A stretch of DNA of 64,000 nt, taken from positions 1-64,000 of the forward strand of contig SZOX01000012.1 of assembly GCA_030263385.1 (NCBI GenBank), given 5' to 3'. Below, in pieces: positions 35,679 to 44,028 of this stretch (position 1 is the first letter of the stretch; every line of letters starts with the position of its first letter). Position numbers and translations under genes: made by a program. Under the pieces are notes generated by a model. It had not been told where the DNA came from and did no database searches. It was given only the letters and a program-made list of their open reading frames with translations. The stretch is from Zeimonas sp003577305 (GTDB taxonomy: Bacteria; Pseudomonadota; Gammaproteobacteria; Burkholderiales; Burkholderiaceae_E).

Positions 35679-35763
35679 GTACCGACTGCGACGCGCTTTT
35701 GTGCCATCTGCGACGCGCTCGGCGTCAGCAGCGACGCACACCGTACCGGCTGCGACGCACTCA
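35679..35763. repeat. Four iteron-like tandem repeats
   Basis: Four units of 22, 21, 21 and 21 bp, each with an invariant GCGACGC at 35,688, 35,710, 35,731 and 35,752 and a partly conserved flank (GTACCGNCT before it in units 1 and 4). Spacing of two helical turns and a position right behind the primase-helicase gene fit an iteron origin of replication bound by a Rep protein. Confidence 0.65.
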
Positions 35764-37803
35764 ATCTGGCGCATAGAGCACCTCGCGCGTGTTCCGGCTG
35801 CCCGTCCTGACTGTCGAAGTGCGCACAGCGCCGGCAGCGCGCAATTCTTCGAGGGCGCGATTGAAGCGTTGTCGGCCGCGCCGGCCCTTGAGGGTTGCGG
35901 GCAGCTCGCCCCGAGCCTCGCAGACGCTGTGTGCAGTGCGCGTCCCGCCGGTCGCCGCCGGTATCGGGTCGCCAGCGGCCCAAGCGGCGCGGATGATCTG
36001 CAGGATCGCATCGGCCTCGTCTGCCCTCTGGAACGCTCGCCCGCGCTGCGGCGTCTCGGTGTCGACGCGCTCGAAAGTGCCGCTTGCCTCATCGAACGCG
36101 AGCAGCATCCGTGCGCCAGTGCGCCCGAGGTTGGACTTGCGCACTTCGAGCGCGATGCGGCCCGACTCGATGCCCTCGTCGTCCGTCTCGACGTACATGT
36201 ACCACCGGCAGCGAACGCCGTTGTTCCAGCCGGTCGAGCCGGAAAATCCGAGCGACTCGGCGCCCGACTTGGCGGCCAGCTTGTCGACGTGCGCGAGCAG
36301 CAGCAGCGCACCGTCGGCGGCAATCAGCCGGCGCAGCATCCGAGTGAACGCCTTCACCTGGGCGCGGTCGTTCTCGTTGGCGGCGAAGGTGTCGCTCGAT
36401 CCGTCCACGATGACGACGCGGCCCGGCCCGCCGATGCGCTCGGCCATCGCGTGAAAGGCAGCGGTCGGCCCGGTTTCGCCGAATTGTCCGCGCGAGTACC
36501 ACGCGGATACGCACTTCGTGCCGTCGAAGATGCGCAACCCATCGGCCACGTCGGCCGGCGCGACGCCCAGCGCCCGGCAGATGCGATGCAGGCGCCAGTG
36601 AATCACCGGCTCTGCATCCTCGAAGGAAACGAAGTCGACGCTGCGCTGCGCGACTGGCAGCCCGTGGAAGTCGCGCCCGGTGCACAGGCACACGGCCAGG
36701 CGCAGCGCGGTCGCCGACTTGCCGGTGCCACCGTTTGCGGCCAGTAGCGTCACCTCGCCGGCCGGCAGCCAATCGGGCACGATGAATGCCGGCGGCTCGG
36801 GTACTCGCTCGGCGAGCGCGGCAATGTTGATCTCGCGCGGCCGGTCGTCGTCTCGGTCGTCGTCGGCCGGCTCCGGTTCGCGGGCCTGCGCGAGCAGCTC
36901 GGCCACCGCTGGCAGCGAGCGCACCTGTTGGTGGTAGTCGTTCAAGTCGAAGTTCGCGGCAGAGCCGGCCGGCATCTCGACCCATGCGCCGCCCACCGCC
37001 CGCGCGATGCGCTCGCCGTCGCGCTCCTTGCCGGCATCGCAGACGATGACGATGCGCGTTACCGGGTAACGCTCACGCATTCGCCTGGCGATCGTCTCGA
37101 CGTTGCCCGCGCCGAAGCAGACGACGGCGGGTTTGCCCGTTGCCTGATGTGCGCTCCACGCCTGGCCGATGCCTTCGCACAGGTAAACCGGCTCGCCGTC
37201 ATGCACAGCGCCGCCCACCGAGAACGACGCGCCCCGGATGGTCGCGCCCGGCGCGTTGCGCTTGTCGCCGGCCGGCGGGATCGCCTGCCACGACTGAAGG
37301 TTGCCGTCGGCGTCGAATGCGGGCACCAGCAGCGAACCGTCGAGCGCCTGGCCGTTGAGCGTCAGCGGCCCGCGATAGACCCGCAATCCGTCGGGCAGCC
37401 CGAGCTTGCGCGCGATGTACGGATGCTGCGCCGTGGCCGCCTCAGAATCGCGCCAGACGGCCGCGAAGTCGAAGGATGGCCCATCGGCCTTGCCGCCCGG
37501 TTTGCGCGGCTCCTGCGGCCTCTGGCGCGGCCTGTGGCCGTTCACCGGCTCCGACCATCCGGCCTCGCGGGCCTTCGCGAACAGCGTTCCGGCGCCGATG
37601 CCGCCCGACTCGGCGATCGAACGCCAGACGGATGCGCAGTCGGCCTCGTTGCGGTAGTTGTGCGCCGGTCTGCTCCATTCGTGGAAGTCGTCGAAGTCGA
37701 GCCCGGCAGCCTTCGCAGCCATCGCGAGCGAAACCCACTCGTCGCGCGGGCAGCCGGAGTCGAGCGCGTGCAGCGCGGCGCGCGCGCGGTCGACCTCATG
37801 CAT
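35761..37803 (-). CDS. Phage/satellite primase-helicase (TOPRIM plus RepA-like ATPase)
   Basis: A 680-aa replication protein. The N-terminal PriCT-like region (WVSLAMAAKAAGLDFDDFHEWSR) is followed by a TOPRIM-type domain (EGIGQAWSAHQATG, VIVCDAGKERDGE), then a RepA/AAA_25-type helicase with Walker A ANGGTGKSATAL and Walker B VVIVDGSSDTF, and a C-terminal winged-helix-like end (RFNRALEELRAAGAV). It would prime and unwind element DNA at the adjacent iterons. It overlaps the ssb-like gene by 8 nt. Confidence 0.82.
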   Translation of the reverse strand: MHEVDRARAALHALDSGCPRDEWVSLAMAAKAAGLDFDDFHEWSRPAHNYRNEADCASVWRSIAESGGIGAGTLFAKAREAGWSEPVNGHRPRQRPQEPRKPGGKADGPSFDFAAVWRDSEAATAQHPYIARKLGLPDGLRVYRGPLTLNGQALDGSLLVPAFDADGNLQSWQAIPPAGDKRNAPGATIRGASFSVGGAVHDGEPVYLCEGIGQAWSAHQATGKPAVVCFGAGNVETIARRMRERYPVTRIVIVCDAGKERDGERIARAVGGAWVEMPAGSAANFDLNDYHQQVRSLPAVAELLAQAREPEPADDDRDDDRPREINIAALAERVPEPPAFIVPDWLPAGEVTLLAANGGTGKSATALRLAVCLCTGRDFHGLPVAQRSVDFVSFEDAEPVIHWRLHRICRALGVAPADVADGLRIFDGTKCVSAWYSRGQFGETGPTAAFHAMAERIGGPGRVVIVDGSSDTFAANENDRAQVKAFTRMLRRLIAADGALLLLAHVDKLAAKSGAESLGFSGSTGWNNGVRCRWYMYVETDDEGIESGRIALEVRKSNLGRTGARMLLAFDEASGTFERVDTETPQRGRAFQRADEADAILQIIRAAWAAGDPIPAATGGTRTAHSVCEARGELPATLKGRRGRQRFNRALEELRAAGAVRTSTVRTGSRNTREVLYAPD

Positions 37804-38131
37804 CGGCGTCTCCCTCGGCCGCGCGCCGTTTCTTCGTCGCGCTGTACGCGGTCAGCACCTCAGATGCGGTCAACCGCCAGCCAGTGCGCTCGCTGCCGTC
37901 CTTCGCGGTCCAGGTGTTCTGTTCGAGCACCCCGCAGGCGGCGACGGTGCCGCCCTTCGTCATGCGCGCGAGGCGCTCGGCGGCCACCGGCTCGAAGGCA
38001 GCGACGCCGATGAACAACGCATCCTCGCCGGCCGGCACGCGCAGGGTCGCGGTCGTGAACGGCTTGCCGGCCTGCGTCGTGCGTTCGACCGGATCGGCGA
38101 CCAGTGTTCCAGTGACCACGGCGCCGATCAC
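37796..38131 (-). CDS. Single-stranded DNA-binding protein-like (OB fold)
   Basis: A 111-aa SSB-type protein: IGAVVTGTLVADPVERTTQAGKP is the standard SSB beginning and ALFIGVAAF ... GGTVAACGVLEQNTWTAKDG the OB core. It lacks the acidic C-terminal tip (DDDIPF) of housekeeping SSB, as in many phage SSBs. GTG start with GGAGGT about 5 nt upstream. It is coupled to the primase-helicase. Confidence 0.82.
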   Translation of the reverse strand: MIGAVVTGTLVADPVERTTQAGKPFTTATLRVPAGEDALFIGVAAFEPVAAERLARMTKGGTVAACGVLEQNTWTAKDGSERTGWRLTASEVLTAYSATKKRRAAEGDADA

Positions 38132-38186
38132 GATGCACCTCCGACGAACGCGAGCGCGAGCAGCGCCACGTCGGCGCGCTGCAGGT

Positions 38187-38333
38187 TCACCGCGAACTCG
38201 ACTGCCCAGACGCGCGCAGCGCCGCTTGTTTGCCGGCGGCGTCGTCGTCGTTTAGAATCGGCGCGCGTTTGCTGTCCTCTGCGGTCCCGGCGAGCGCCCG
38301 CTCGCCGCCCGCCCCTCGCCAGGTCGGCCTCAT
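38187..38333 (-). CDS. Hypothetical 48-aa satellite ORF
   Basis: A tiny frame whose ATG overlaps the AlpA-like stop (ATGA) and whose stop overlaps a further 20-codon GTG frame ending next to the SSB start. It encodes a basic peptide ending in DDDAAGKQAALRASGQSSS. The overlaps suggest coupling rather than function, and no family is known. Confidence 0.35.
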   Translation of the reverse strand: MRPTWRGAGGERALAGTAEDSKRAPILNDDDAAGKQAALRASGQSSSR

Positions 38334-38569
38334 GCCGGCACCCCGCGTGCGCGCAGCGCATCCAGGACGCTACCCGCTCGCCAACGCGAGCAGCGCGGCC
38401 CGTCGCGCTCGGGCGCCGGGAACCGGCCCGCGCGGATTTCGGCGTAGAGTTTGCTGCGCTGCCAGCCAGTGAGCGCCGCCACGGTTTCGAACCGCAGACG
38501 CTGCTCGGGGTGCAGGGTTTCGGGAACCTGCGTGTGCGGCGGAACGGTGCTGTGACCGGATTTCTTCAC
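38330..38569 (-). CDS. AlpA-family HTH regulator
   Basis: A 79-aa protein with the AlpA/excisionase winged helix: LRFETVAALTGWQRSKLYAEIRAGRFPAP, followed by the wing SRWRAGSVLDALRA. AlpA proteins control integrase expression or act as excisionases in satellites and P4-like phages. GTG start with GGAG 8 nt upstream. It heads the leftward replication operon (alpA, small ORF, ssb, primase). Confidence 0.8.
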   Translation of the reverse strand: MKKSGHSTVPPHTQVPETLHPEQRLRFETVAALTGWQRSKLYAEIRAGRFPAPERDGPRCSRWRAGSVLDALRARGVPA

Positions 38570-38692
38570 TTGATGCGCTCCATGCTCGGGCGCATCGGGT
38601 AGGCCGCCTGCCTACTCTTGGAAACGACGCGCGCCGTCTATGTGCGCATCGTGGAGACCGGGACTCGGTGTAACTATCCCCCCAGCTCTTGC

Positions 38693-39286
38693 CTACCCAT
38701 TCCTTACACGACGGTTCCGCATCGTCTGGCGCAGCGTCTCTGCGTCAACGGTCACGTCCACAAGTTTCACGACGCCGCAGATGACTGCGGCCGCGCGCTG
38801 CTCGCCGATGCCGAGCATTGGCATGATCTGCTCAGCGTACTCTGCCAGCCACAGCATCCGCAGCCGTGGCGGCCGGCCACCCTTTGGTGCCCGTGCGGGG
38901 GTCCGGTATCCGTCGATCACGCCGCGCAGCGCGATCGCGTACTTCTCGGCCTCGGTCATGTTCACGCCGGCCCGCTCGCAGGCGTCGTGCTGGTCGCCGC
39001 GATAGGTCGGGTGATCGGCCATCGCTTGCATAAGTCGATCCCAAGCATCAACCACCGTCTTGCTCGCGGCGTTGCGTCGCGCGATCCGCTCCTGATCGGT
39101 CTCCGCGGTCGAGTCGCCGACGGCCGGCACCATCCGCGACAGCCGATAGCCGATCTCGTACAGACGTGCCCGTGCATCGGCCGTGGCCGCCTCTGGCACG
39201 CTCGCCACGATCCATTCGTACAACTCGCGCGAGACCTCCGCTTGCTGGCCGTCGCGCCACTCGACCAAGATCGTCGCGGCGGTCAC
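38693..39286 (-). CDS. Hypothetical satellite protein (197 aa)
   Basis: Unrecognised alpha-helical protein (ELYEWIVASVPEAATADARARLYEIGYRLSRM; TEAEKYAIALRGVIDGYR). Its GTG overlaps the integrase stop (GTGA), so it is the second gene of the integrase transcript. No transmembrane or signal segment. Confidence 0.6.
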   Translation of the reverse strand: MTAATILVEWRDGQQAEVSRELYEWIVASVPEAATADARARLYEIGYRLSRMVPAVGDSTAETDQERIARRNAASKTVVDAWDRLMQAMADHPTYRGDQHDACERAGVNMTEAEKYAIALRGVIDGYRTPARAPKGGRPPRLRMLWLAEYAEQIMPMLGIGEQRAAAVICGVVKLVDVTVDAETLRQTMRNRRVRNG

Positions 39287-40464
39287 AGCGCCAGCCCCGC
39301 GAGCGCCTCACGCGCCTGATCCTGCAGCAAGTGCCCATAGTGCCGCTCGATCATCGCCACCGACGTTCCGGATAGCTGCGCGACCGTCAGCGTCGGCAAC
39401 CTGTGCAGCGCGATCAGGTCGGTGATCGTCGAGTGACGCAACGAATAGGCTGTCGCAGTCGCGGGCAGCTTGGCGGCCTTCACCGCATCCTTGATCGGGT
39501 ACTTCCAGGCGTCTTTGTCCCATCGCTTGCCGTCGGCGCGGGTGAGCAGCGGCGCGGCCGGTAGCTTGTTCTTCGCCAGCGCCGCGAAGAATGCAGCCGT
39601 GGCGGGCGGCAGCGCGATTCGCCGATCGTTGCCGGCCTTGTCCTTGCCGACCACCAGCGTCGAGAGCCGCTTGTCGAAGCTCCCCGCATTCAGCGCGGCC
39701 ACCGCGCCGGGCCGCAGCGGCAGCAGGCACAGGGCCCGCAGCAGGTTCGCCAGGTCGGCCGGCGCGGCTTCGATCAGCGCCTTCCTCTGCCTGCTGTCGA
39801 GGTACACGTCGCGCCGGTTGTCGGCGGCTTTCACCGGCTTGAGTTTCACCTTCCAGGCGTGATCCGATGTTGCGTCGCCGTTCTCCACCGCGAGGTTAAG
39901 CGCGGCCTTGAGCACGGCCATATCGCGGTTCAGCGACGAATCGGTGCGCGGCTTCGTCGCCGGCTTCGCCTTGTCCTGGGGGATCGCCAGCGTCTTGCGC
40001 AGCTTCTTGCGCCAGTCGTCAACCTGCTTGGCGGTCAGCTTCATGACCGGGGTCGCGGCCAGCTTCGCGTCCGAGTAGACCCATCGCCGGAACCGTCCCT
40101 CGGCATCCTTCGCCGTGTTCTCGCGGCCCTCGTCGCGCAGGTGTTGGACGTATGCCCCGCACACGTCGCGCACCGTCCTGGCCTCGCTGGTACCGCCGCG
40201 TCCCTTGTGCGTGAACCATTCCTCGGCCGCAGCTTTCGCAGCGTCGAAACGATCGGACGGCGGCAGGTCGCCGAAGCCGCCGAGCGCGTGTCGCGTCTGT
40301 CGGCCCTCATCGTCGTGGAACCGCGCTACCCACGTCCCCGGCGCAGTCGCACTGGTTTTCTGAAACCCGAGGTAAGCGCCCTTGCTGATGCGATGCCAGT
40401 ACGGCGCATGGCGCGACTTGAGCGCCTCCCGGCCCTTGACCGTCGTGATCGAGTGCTTCGCCAT
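39283..40464 (-). CDS. int: Tyrosine-type site-specific integrase of the satellite
   Basis: A 393-aa phage-type integrase. SAM-like core-binding domain (VRDVCGAYVQHLRDEGRENTA) is followed by the catalytic domain with Arg in LLPLRPGAVAAL, Lys in VVGKDKAGNDRR, Arg-His in YSLRHSTIT and the nucleophile Tyr in IERHYGHLL. It lies next to attR and reads toward the element interior, as expected for tRNA-specific elements. The ATG at 40,464 is chosen over upstream frames that run into the arm-type sites. Confidence 0.9.
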   Translation of the reverse strand: MAKHSITTVKGREALKSRHAPYWHRISKGAYLGFQKTSATAPGTWVARFHDDEGRQTRHALGGFGDLPPSDRFDAAKAAAEEWFTHKGRGGTSEARTVRDVCGAYVQHLRDEGRENTAKDAEGRFRRWVYSDAKLAATPVMKLTAKQVDDWRKKLRKTLAIPQDKAKPATKPRTDSSLNRDMAVLKAALNLAVENGDATSDHAWKVKLKPVKAADNRRDVYLDSRQRKALIEAAPADLANLLRALCLLPLRPGAVAALNAGSFDKRLSTLVVGKDKAGNDRRIALPPATAAFFAALAKNKLPAAPLLTRADGKRWDKDAWKYPIKDAVKAAKLPATATAYSLRHSTITDLIALHRLPTLTVAQLSGTSVAMIERHYGHLLQDQAREALAGLAL

Positions 40465-40472
40465 GATTTGGT

Positions 40473-40523
40473 CCGACTGTCCAAAAACTGTCCAAATCAT
40501 ACGCGCATTTCGGCGCACACTAA
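40473..40523. promoter_or_regulatory. Putative integrase arm-type sites, right end
   Basis: A TGTCCAAA direct pair at 40,473-40,496 and GCGCACACTAA at 40,513-40,523 match the left-end sites. They lie directly upstream of the integrase ATG, so integrase may also repress its own promoter. Confidence 0.6.
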
Positions 40524-40581
40524 AGCACTGTTTCAGAGGGAAAGTCTGTGCGCGGATGTGCGCGAAACCACTATTTCCCCG

Positions 40582-40627
40582 CATTCACACGGCAGGGGTC
40601 ACAGGTTCGAACCCTGTGCCGCCCACC
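40582..40627 (+). repeat. attR core (partial tRNA-Val copy)
   Basis: Exact 46-bp repeat of tRNA-Val 3' end with CCA. It is not a complete tRNA, as the D-arm and 5' acceptor arm are missing. It also serves as the apparent left boundary of the next integrated element. Confidence 0.93.
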
Positions 40628-40719
40628 AGCGTCCAGCGGACTTCCCGGCGATAGCGCTCACTGACCTCAGGCGCCAGTGAAAAAGGGATGGCTAGACGCA
40701 GCTCCTTCAGGAGTTGCCC

Positions 40720-42051
40720 GTGGCCTACATCGAGAACCGGTCGCCTTTCGTCGTCGAAGTCCCCCTGCGCCCTGACCTGCTCAAGCAGTTCAGCATCAAC
40801 GAAAAGAAGGCCGCCCAGGCCTATTGCACCGAGCTAGCGACGGGCGGTCACCCCGCGGCCGCCCTGCGCCAGCTCGAAACCAAGTTTCTCGTCGTCGACC
40901 AGCGGGCGGGGCTGCGCATCGCCGCCGACACCCGGGCCCAGGCGGTTCGCATCCAGGCACAACTGCACGACGACAGCGCGCGCGACGCAATCGTCGACCC
41001 GTCCAGGCACGCCCGGCTGACGTTCGGCGAGGCTGCCGAGAGCTATCTCTCCGAGCGCGTCCCACATTCGCGCGACGCGAACGAGTACGCACGCCGCGTG
41101 CGCGCGCTCGTGCGCAACCTCGGGCTTGCCGCCGTACCGCTGGTTAAGCTCAGCCACTTGCACTTCGCGGAGTACATCCGCCGGCGCCGGAGGCAGGTCA
41201 CGCCGTGGACCGGCGAGCCGGTGCAGGACACGACTATTGCGCGCGAACTCGCGATTGCGTCGGCCATCATCAATCGCGCGCGCACGTTTGGCCTCACCAC
41301 CCTGACCCGCAACCCCGTCGTCGCAGCCAAGATGGACACCCGTCTGCGATGCAACGCCGAGCGCGACCGGGTCTACGACGAAGACGAAGTCGAGGCAATC
41401 GACGCGATGCTGGGTCGGGCGAAGAACGCTTACCCGCGCTGGCTCTTCCGATTGATGCTCGTCACCGGCTGCCGCCCGGGGTCGCTGCTCGCTTTGCAGT
41501 GGTCTGATGTGCATCTCGATGAGCGCTACATGCTGCTCCGCAAGACCAAGAATGGCAGGCTCCACAAGCAACCCTTGCTCGACGCCGCGGTTGCCCTTCT
41601 GCAACGCATTCCGAGCCCACGTGACGGCCGTGTGCTGCCCATTAGTGAGGAGACCGTCGAGCGAGCGTGGAACCACCAGGTACTCGCCGCTGCCGGCGTT
41701 CTCGATGCTCACCTGTATGACGCTCGCGCGACCTTCCTGACGCGGCTCGCGCGCACGCCAGGTATCTCGACCCATGTCTTGCTGCAGTTCTCGTCGCATC
41801 GCGACATGCGCATGCTGCAGCGCTACCTCCGGGACCGCCCCCAGGACATCGTCGCGGTCGCGCAAGACGCTCTCAATGTCCACCGCACCAACGCAGCGGC
41901 AGCTAACGCGGCCTCGGCGGTGCCGAGCGCGGCGGCGGTCCTGGCAATGTCACCCGACGCCATTGCAGCCCCCGTCGGCGTGGGCGCACTGCTTCGCGCG
42001 CACGCTGATATTTTCAACGGCAACCGCGCTGCTTCGAGAGCCACAGCATGA
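40720..42051 (+). CDS. Tyrosine-type site-specific integrase of the second element
   Basis: A 443-aa tyrosine recombinase unrelated in sequence to the satellite integrase. The core-binding region (RLTFGEAAESYLSERVPHSRDANEY) precedes a catalytic domain with Arg252 in TGCRPGSLL, RKTKNGRLHKQPL, LYDARATFLTRLA and SSHRDMRMLQRYL with nucleophile Tyr369. GTG at 40,720 is chosen because AGGAG is 6 nt upstream; the TTG at 40,714 touches the ribosome site. The C-terminus is Ala-rich. It overlaps an XRE gene (ATGA). Confidence 0.87.
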   Translation: MAYIENRSPFVVEVPLRPDLLKQFSINEKKAAQAYCTELATGGHPAAALRQLETKFLVVDQRAGLRIAADTRAQAVRIQAQLHDDSARDAIVDPSRHARLTFGEAAESYLSERVPHSRDANEYARRVRALVRNLGLAAVPLVKLSHLHFAEYIRRRRRQVTPWTGEPVQDTTIARELAIASAIINRARTFGLTTLTRNPVVAAKMDTRLRCNAERDRVYDEDEVEAIDAMLGRAKNAYPRWLFRLMLVTGCRPGSLLALQWSDVHLDERYMLLRKTKNGRLHKQPLLDAAVALLQRIPSPRDGRVLPISEETVERAWNHQVLAAAGVLDAHLYDARATFLTRLARTPGISTHVLLQFSSHRDMRMLQRYLRDRPQDIVAVAQDALNVHRTNAAAANAASAVPSAAAVLAMSPDAIAAPVGVGALLRAHADIFNGNRAASRATA

Positions 42052-42410
42052 GTACGCGCCCGCACTCGCAGGGGCTGCTGGCACATCTAGTCGCGCACCG
42101 ACTGCGGGATCTGCGCCGGCGGCGCGGCCTGAGCATCGAATCTCTCGCGGCGCGTCTCTCGCCTTCCGAACCCGAATCGATGACAGCGAGGATCCGGCGC
42201 CTCGAGCAGTCGCCGACACGACCAGATCTCGAGCTCGTGGGGCGTATCGCACGACTCCATGATGTGCCGGTCGCTTCCCTACTCGCTCATTCCACGCTCG
42301 AGTTCGCCTGTTACGTGCTGCTTGCCCAGGCGCCGATTCACGAGCGCGTGGCGGTGTGGCGGTGGCTTCAGACACGATTGCGGCATCGCGATCCTGGCAA
42401 GGTGCCTTGA
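42048..42410 (+). CDS. XRE-type HTH regulator
   Basis: A 120-aa protein with an N-terminal Cro/C1-type helix-turn-helix (LRDLRRRRGLSIESLAARLSP ... IRRLEQSPTRPDLELVGRIA) and a short C-terminal helical region. It is coupled to the integrase by a 4-nt overlap and probably controls this operon. Confidence 0.75.
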   Translation: MSTRPHSQGLLAHLVAHRLRDLRRRRGLSIESLAARLSPSEPESMTARIRRLEQSPTRPDLELVGRIARLHDVPVASLLAHSTLEFACYVLLAQAPIHERVAVWRWLQTRLRHRDPGKVP

Positions 42411-42437
42411 CCCTTGGCTGAGTTGTCACGAGGCAGC

Positions 42438-43088
42438 GTGAAGGTTCCCCATCGCCCCTTGAGCCGAATACAGCACATTTGTCAACGACGAGTTTCGGCG
42501 TTTTCGCCTGCCGTGACCCACCCGCAAGCTCTGGCGCATCTCACGCGCGTGGTGTCACCCATGGATTCAAGCCGATTGATTGACCGACTCGGGAGTTTCG
42601 GTTTCTGGCCAGAGCTCGCCGCCGCCACGTCGGCGTGGCAAAGAGGAAGTCTCCTCCCCGAGGCACCTGGACCGAGACCGTGGGTTTCCTCGGTGGGCGT
42701 GACACCGCTGGACGCTCTGGTCCACGCGGTGCTGTCCGGTGGAGCTGAGGCTGCGCTTCCCTCCGCACTTCCCGACGCCTGGCTCCTCGCGGTCGTTCGC
42801 GACCTGCGACAACTCGAACTCGCGGGTGACGACGTTGACGTCCGGAGCCTGGCGCTTCAGTCGATTACGTTGCTCGTGTATGCAATCGCGTCCGCGCCCC
42901 TTCCGGGCGGCGGCGACGTGGAGAGCGTGGGTGGGTCCCCAGCGATCGATCGCCTGCAGGCCCTGTATCGACAGGCCGCCTCCGAAGAACTTCTGTCCAG
43001 GCTCACCGGGGTCGCGCGCAGCCCCCGACCATTGCCTCTCCTGGCAATTCAGGCTGCCGCCCTTAGCTCACCACCCCGATCCGCATGA
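42438..43088 (+). CDS. Hypothetical protein (216 aa) in integrase operon
   Basis: Unrecognised. The central part is hydrophobic-helical (DAWLLAVVRDLRQLELAGDDVDVRSLALQS) with LDALVHAVL before it. There is no signal peptide. The start is uncertain: GTG at 42,438 has GAGG 4 nt upstream, while TTG 42,414 and ATG 42,561 are alternatives. It ends overlapping the next gene (ATGA), so the four genes int-xre-orf-orf form one coupled unit. Confidence 0.55.
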   Translation: MKVPHRPLSRIQHICQRRVSAFSPAVTHPQALAHLTRVVSPMDSSRLIDRLGSFGFWPELAAATSAWQRGSLLPEAPGPRPWVSSVGVTPLDALVHAVLSGGAEAALPSALPDAWLLAVVRDLRQLELAGDDVDVRSLALQSITLLVYAIASAPLPGGGDVESVGGSPAIDRLQALYRQAASEELLSRLTGVARSPRPLPLLAIQAAALSSPPRSA

Positions 43089-43729
43089 ACCCCTGCGAAC
43101 TGCAGATCTCGCTCGAGCTTCGCGCGTTCGTCTCCTCCCCAAGGAGGCTCCTCGTGCGACGCCGCGGCACCATCAAATGCCTGGCCGGGGGACGTGTTGC
43201 CGACTTTGCGATAACGCTAGATCCGTCGGGAGATGACCAAGCAATCCAGGCGGTCCTGCCCGGGTATCCGCGCTGGTCGGAACCCCTGGTGGCGCTCGTC
43301 GCACGCTGCCTGGAACTTGTCGCGTGCAAATCAGTCACACGGATCCCGACCGGTCTTCGGCTTGCGGCACTATCGGTCACGCTCGATCGGTGCGATCTCG
43401 CGGAAATACACCTGCTCCCGGACGCTGAATCGATGTCGGAATGCGCCTCGTTGACGCCAACGAACACGCCCGCTTCGATCTCGCTCTGGTCAGTCATGCA
43501 AAGACGTCTCGCGTACGAAGCCTGGGGGACGACCGAGGCGCCGCCGCTTCCGGCGCCGGTCAGCATACCCGTCTATCGGCATGGCGCGATCCGCTACTGT
43601 CGTGCGCGAGACTTGCCCTATGCCGCACGCAGCGTCTTCGCACAATGGGCCTTCGGGCGGGAAAGACCGGACATCGCCGAGGTCGAAGACGCCGTGCATG
43701 CGCGTGACATCTCGGCATTCCTCGGCTAG
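43085..43729 (+). CDS. Hypothetical protein (214 aa) in integrase operon
   Basis: Unrecognised, mixed alpha/beta (LLVRRRGTIKCLAGGRVADFAITLDPSGDD; TGLRLAALSVTLDRCDLAEIHLL). Starts at an ATG overlapping the previous stop and ends 61 nt before the convergent HTH gene. No membrane segments. Function unknown; its fixed position behind integrase and XRE suggests an element-borne role. Confidence 0.6.
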   Translation: MNPCELQISLELRAFVSSPRRLLVRRRGTIKCLAGGRVADFAITLDPSGDDQAIQAVLPGYPRWSEPLVALVARCLELVACKSVTRIPTGLRLAALSVTLDRCDLAEIHLLPDAESMSECASLTPTNTPASISLWSVMQRRLAYEAWGTTEAPPLPAPVSIPVYRHGAIRYCRARDLPYAARSVFAQWAFGRERPDIAEVEDAVHARDISAFLG

Positions 43730-43790
43730 TAGAACGACAACACGGCCGCCCCTACACTGCGGCCGCCGTGCCCCTCCCTCGAGCGTACCC

Positions 43791-44015
43791 TCACGCACCG
43801 CGGCTGCGCGGGAGCGTTTCACTCGGTGCTTCCGCAAACTTCCGCTCGAGCCACACGCGTACGTCATCTTTCCTCCAGACTCGGTTGCGACCGATGGCCA
43901 GCGGATGGGGGAATCGGCCGGCGGCAACCCATTTCTGCACTGCACGGGGCGTGACATCGAGAGCCACAGCGAGCTCGCGAAGCGAGATGACTTCGATGCC
44001 GAAGATTGTGCTCAT
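43791..44015 (-). CDS. Excisionase-like helix-turn-helix protein
   Basis: A 74-aa MerR/AlpA-type winged helix (ISLRELAVALDVTPRAVQKWVAAGRFPHP, wing RNRVWRKDDVRVWLERKF). Small DNA-binding proteins of this shape usually act as recombination directionality factors. GGAG lies 6 nt upstream of the ATG. It follows a hypothetical gene on the same strand. Confidence 0.72.
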   Translation of the reverse strand: MSTIFGIEVISLRELAVALDVTPRAVQKWVAAGRFPHPLAIGRNRVWRKDDVRVWLERKFAEAPSETLPRSRGA

Positions 44016-44028
44016 CAGTGACTCCCGG

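Noticed and set aside
38128..38361. 77-codon minus-strand frame before ssb
   Set aside because: N-terminal half is Arg-rich shadow of the AlpA-like gene; only its last 20 codons, from a GTG, are arranged as a coupled frame.
40582..40627. Second tRNA-Val gene
   Set aside because: Only the 3' 46 nt are present; 5' acceptor and D-arm are missing, so it is an att copy.
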